A stretch of DNA of 64,000 bases from Enterobacter huaxiensis (lineage in GTDB: Bacteria > Pseudomonadota > Gammaproteobacteria > Enterobacterales > Enterobacteriaceae): contig NZ_CP043342.1 of assembly GCF_003594935.2 (NCBI RefSeq), positions 2,604,001 through 2,668,000 of the forward strand. Direction: 5' to 3'. Within the stretch, counting starts at the first letter, position 1. Each line of letters opens with the position of its first letter. The notes under the pieces were generated by a model, which searched no databases, was not told where the DNA came from, and saw nothing but the letters and a program-made list of their open reading frames with translations. A program made the position numbers and the translations under genes. Below are positions 63,873-64,000 of the stretch, piece by piece.

Positions 63873-64000
63873 TTAGTGAGTAATCGTGCTCAACCAGTAG
63901 GTCAGAATCTCCCAAGGGCCGGTTAATACGAAGTCCGTTCCCTGTCCATTCAGACCAACGCCAGCACCATTAAGGAACTGTGTCGCTCCCGGCGCTACAT
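63873..64000 (-). CDS. unrecognised operon gene, C-terminal fragment
   Basis: The last 41 codons of a minus-strand gene (stop TAA at 63873-63875) enter the window. They end with GPWEILTYWLSTITH and carry a Gly-rich stretch (NGAGVGLNGQGTDFVLT). The family is not recognisable from this piece; a PTS or other transport subunit would suit the operon but is a guess. It ends 19 nt before the epimerase start. Confidence 0.6.
   Translation of the reverse strand, partial: VAPGATQFLNGAGVGLNGQGTDFVLTGPWEILTYWLSTITH

Noticed and set aside
1..64000. CRISPR arrays, IS elements, tRNA and rRNA genes
   Set aside because: None seen on reading; the only tandem repeats are those inside asr.

Overview
The window reads as the chromosome of an Enterobacter-like member of the Enterobacteriaceae. 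The backbone is colinear with the E. coli K-12 stretch ydbL-ynbE-ydbH-ldhA / dcp-ydfG-rspR-ydfZ-ydfI-ydfJ / rspB-rspA-ynfA-ynfB-speG-ynfC-ynfD-ynfE / dmsD / clcB-bioD2-mlc-ynfL-ynfM / asr-ydgU-ydgD / mdtI-mdtJ-tqsA. Most products match the E. coli homologue in length to within a few residues. It departs from K-12 in several inserts, and like Salmonella it has an OsmU-type osmoprotectant transporter between dmsD and clcB. I see no rRNA, tRNA, insertion sequence, integrase or CRISPR array.

Layout. (1) 1-3275: tail of an AraC regulator (feaR by position), then the ydbH-ynbE-ydbL envelope operon. (2) 3276-10340: an AT-rich insert between ydbH and ldhA with a LuxR-type regulator and a four-gene chaperone-usher fimbrial operon. 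(3) 10500-17640: ldhA, a YbdG-like mechanosensitive channel, dcp, ydfG, rspR, a UspF-like protein and ydfZ with an FNR box. (4) 17646-23029: rspA-rspB-ydfJ-ydfI, an apparently intact sugar-acid operon that the Qin prophage interrupts in K-12. (5) 23141-26433: ynfA, ynfB-speG, ynfC, a decayed orphan T6SS hcp locus, and ynfD. (6) 26456-29842: ynfE and dmsD, with the electron-transfer and membrane-anchor genes ynfG and ynfH deleted down to a 134-nt scar.

(7) 30103-41073: an accessory block: a cysteine-free sulfite-oxidase-fold protein paired with a GGDEF-EAL protein, a LysR/hydrolase/exporter group, a GST pseudogene, a DUF1275 protein and the OsmU transporter. (8) 41072-55034: a TonB-C lipoprotein, clcB, bioD2, mlc, ynfL, ynfM, an M32 carboxypeptidase, asr with an RstA box, ydgU, ydgD, a second GGDEF-EAL protein, mdtJI with an upstream leader ORF, and tqsA. 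(9) 55031-61456: a redox/detoxification cluster (MDR reductase, luciferase-like monooxygenase, LysR, NTF2-like protein, PhzF), yajD, ydhR, a DUF1294 protein, a frameshifted SnoaL-like gene and an SOS-controlled msgA. (10) 61737-64000: the end of a sugar operon encoding a phospho-hexuloisomerase, an SDR dehydrogenase and a ribulose-5-phosphate-3-epimerase-family enzyme.

Themes. Anaerobic control recurs (FNR-type boxes before ydfZ and ynfE; ldhA). Surface attachment and c-di-GMP genes sit within one region. Gene decay is visible at four places: hcp, ynfGH, GST and the SnoaL-like gene. The most novel items are the 15-bp inverted repeat that would sequester the ynfE ribosome-binding site, the cysteine-free oxidoreductase-fold/GGDEF-EAL pair, and the hxlB-type sugar operon.
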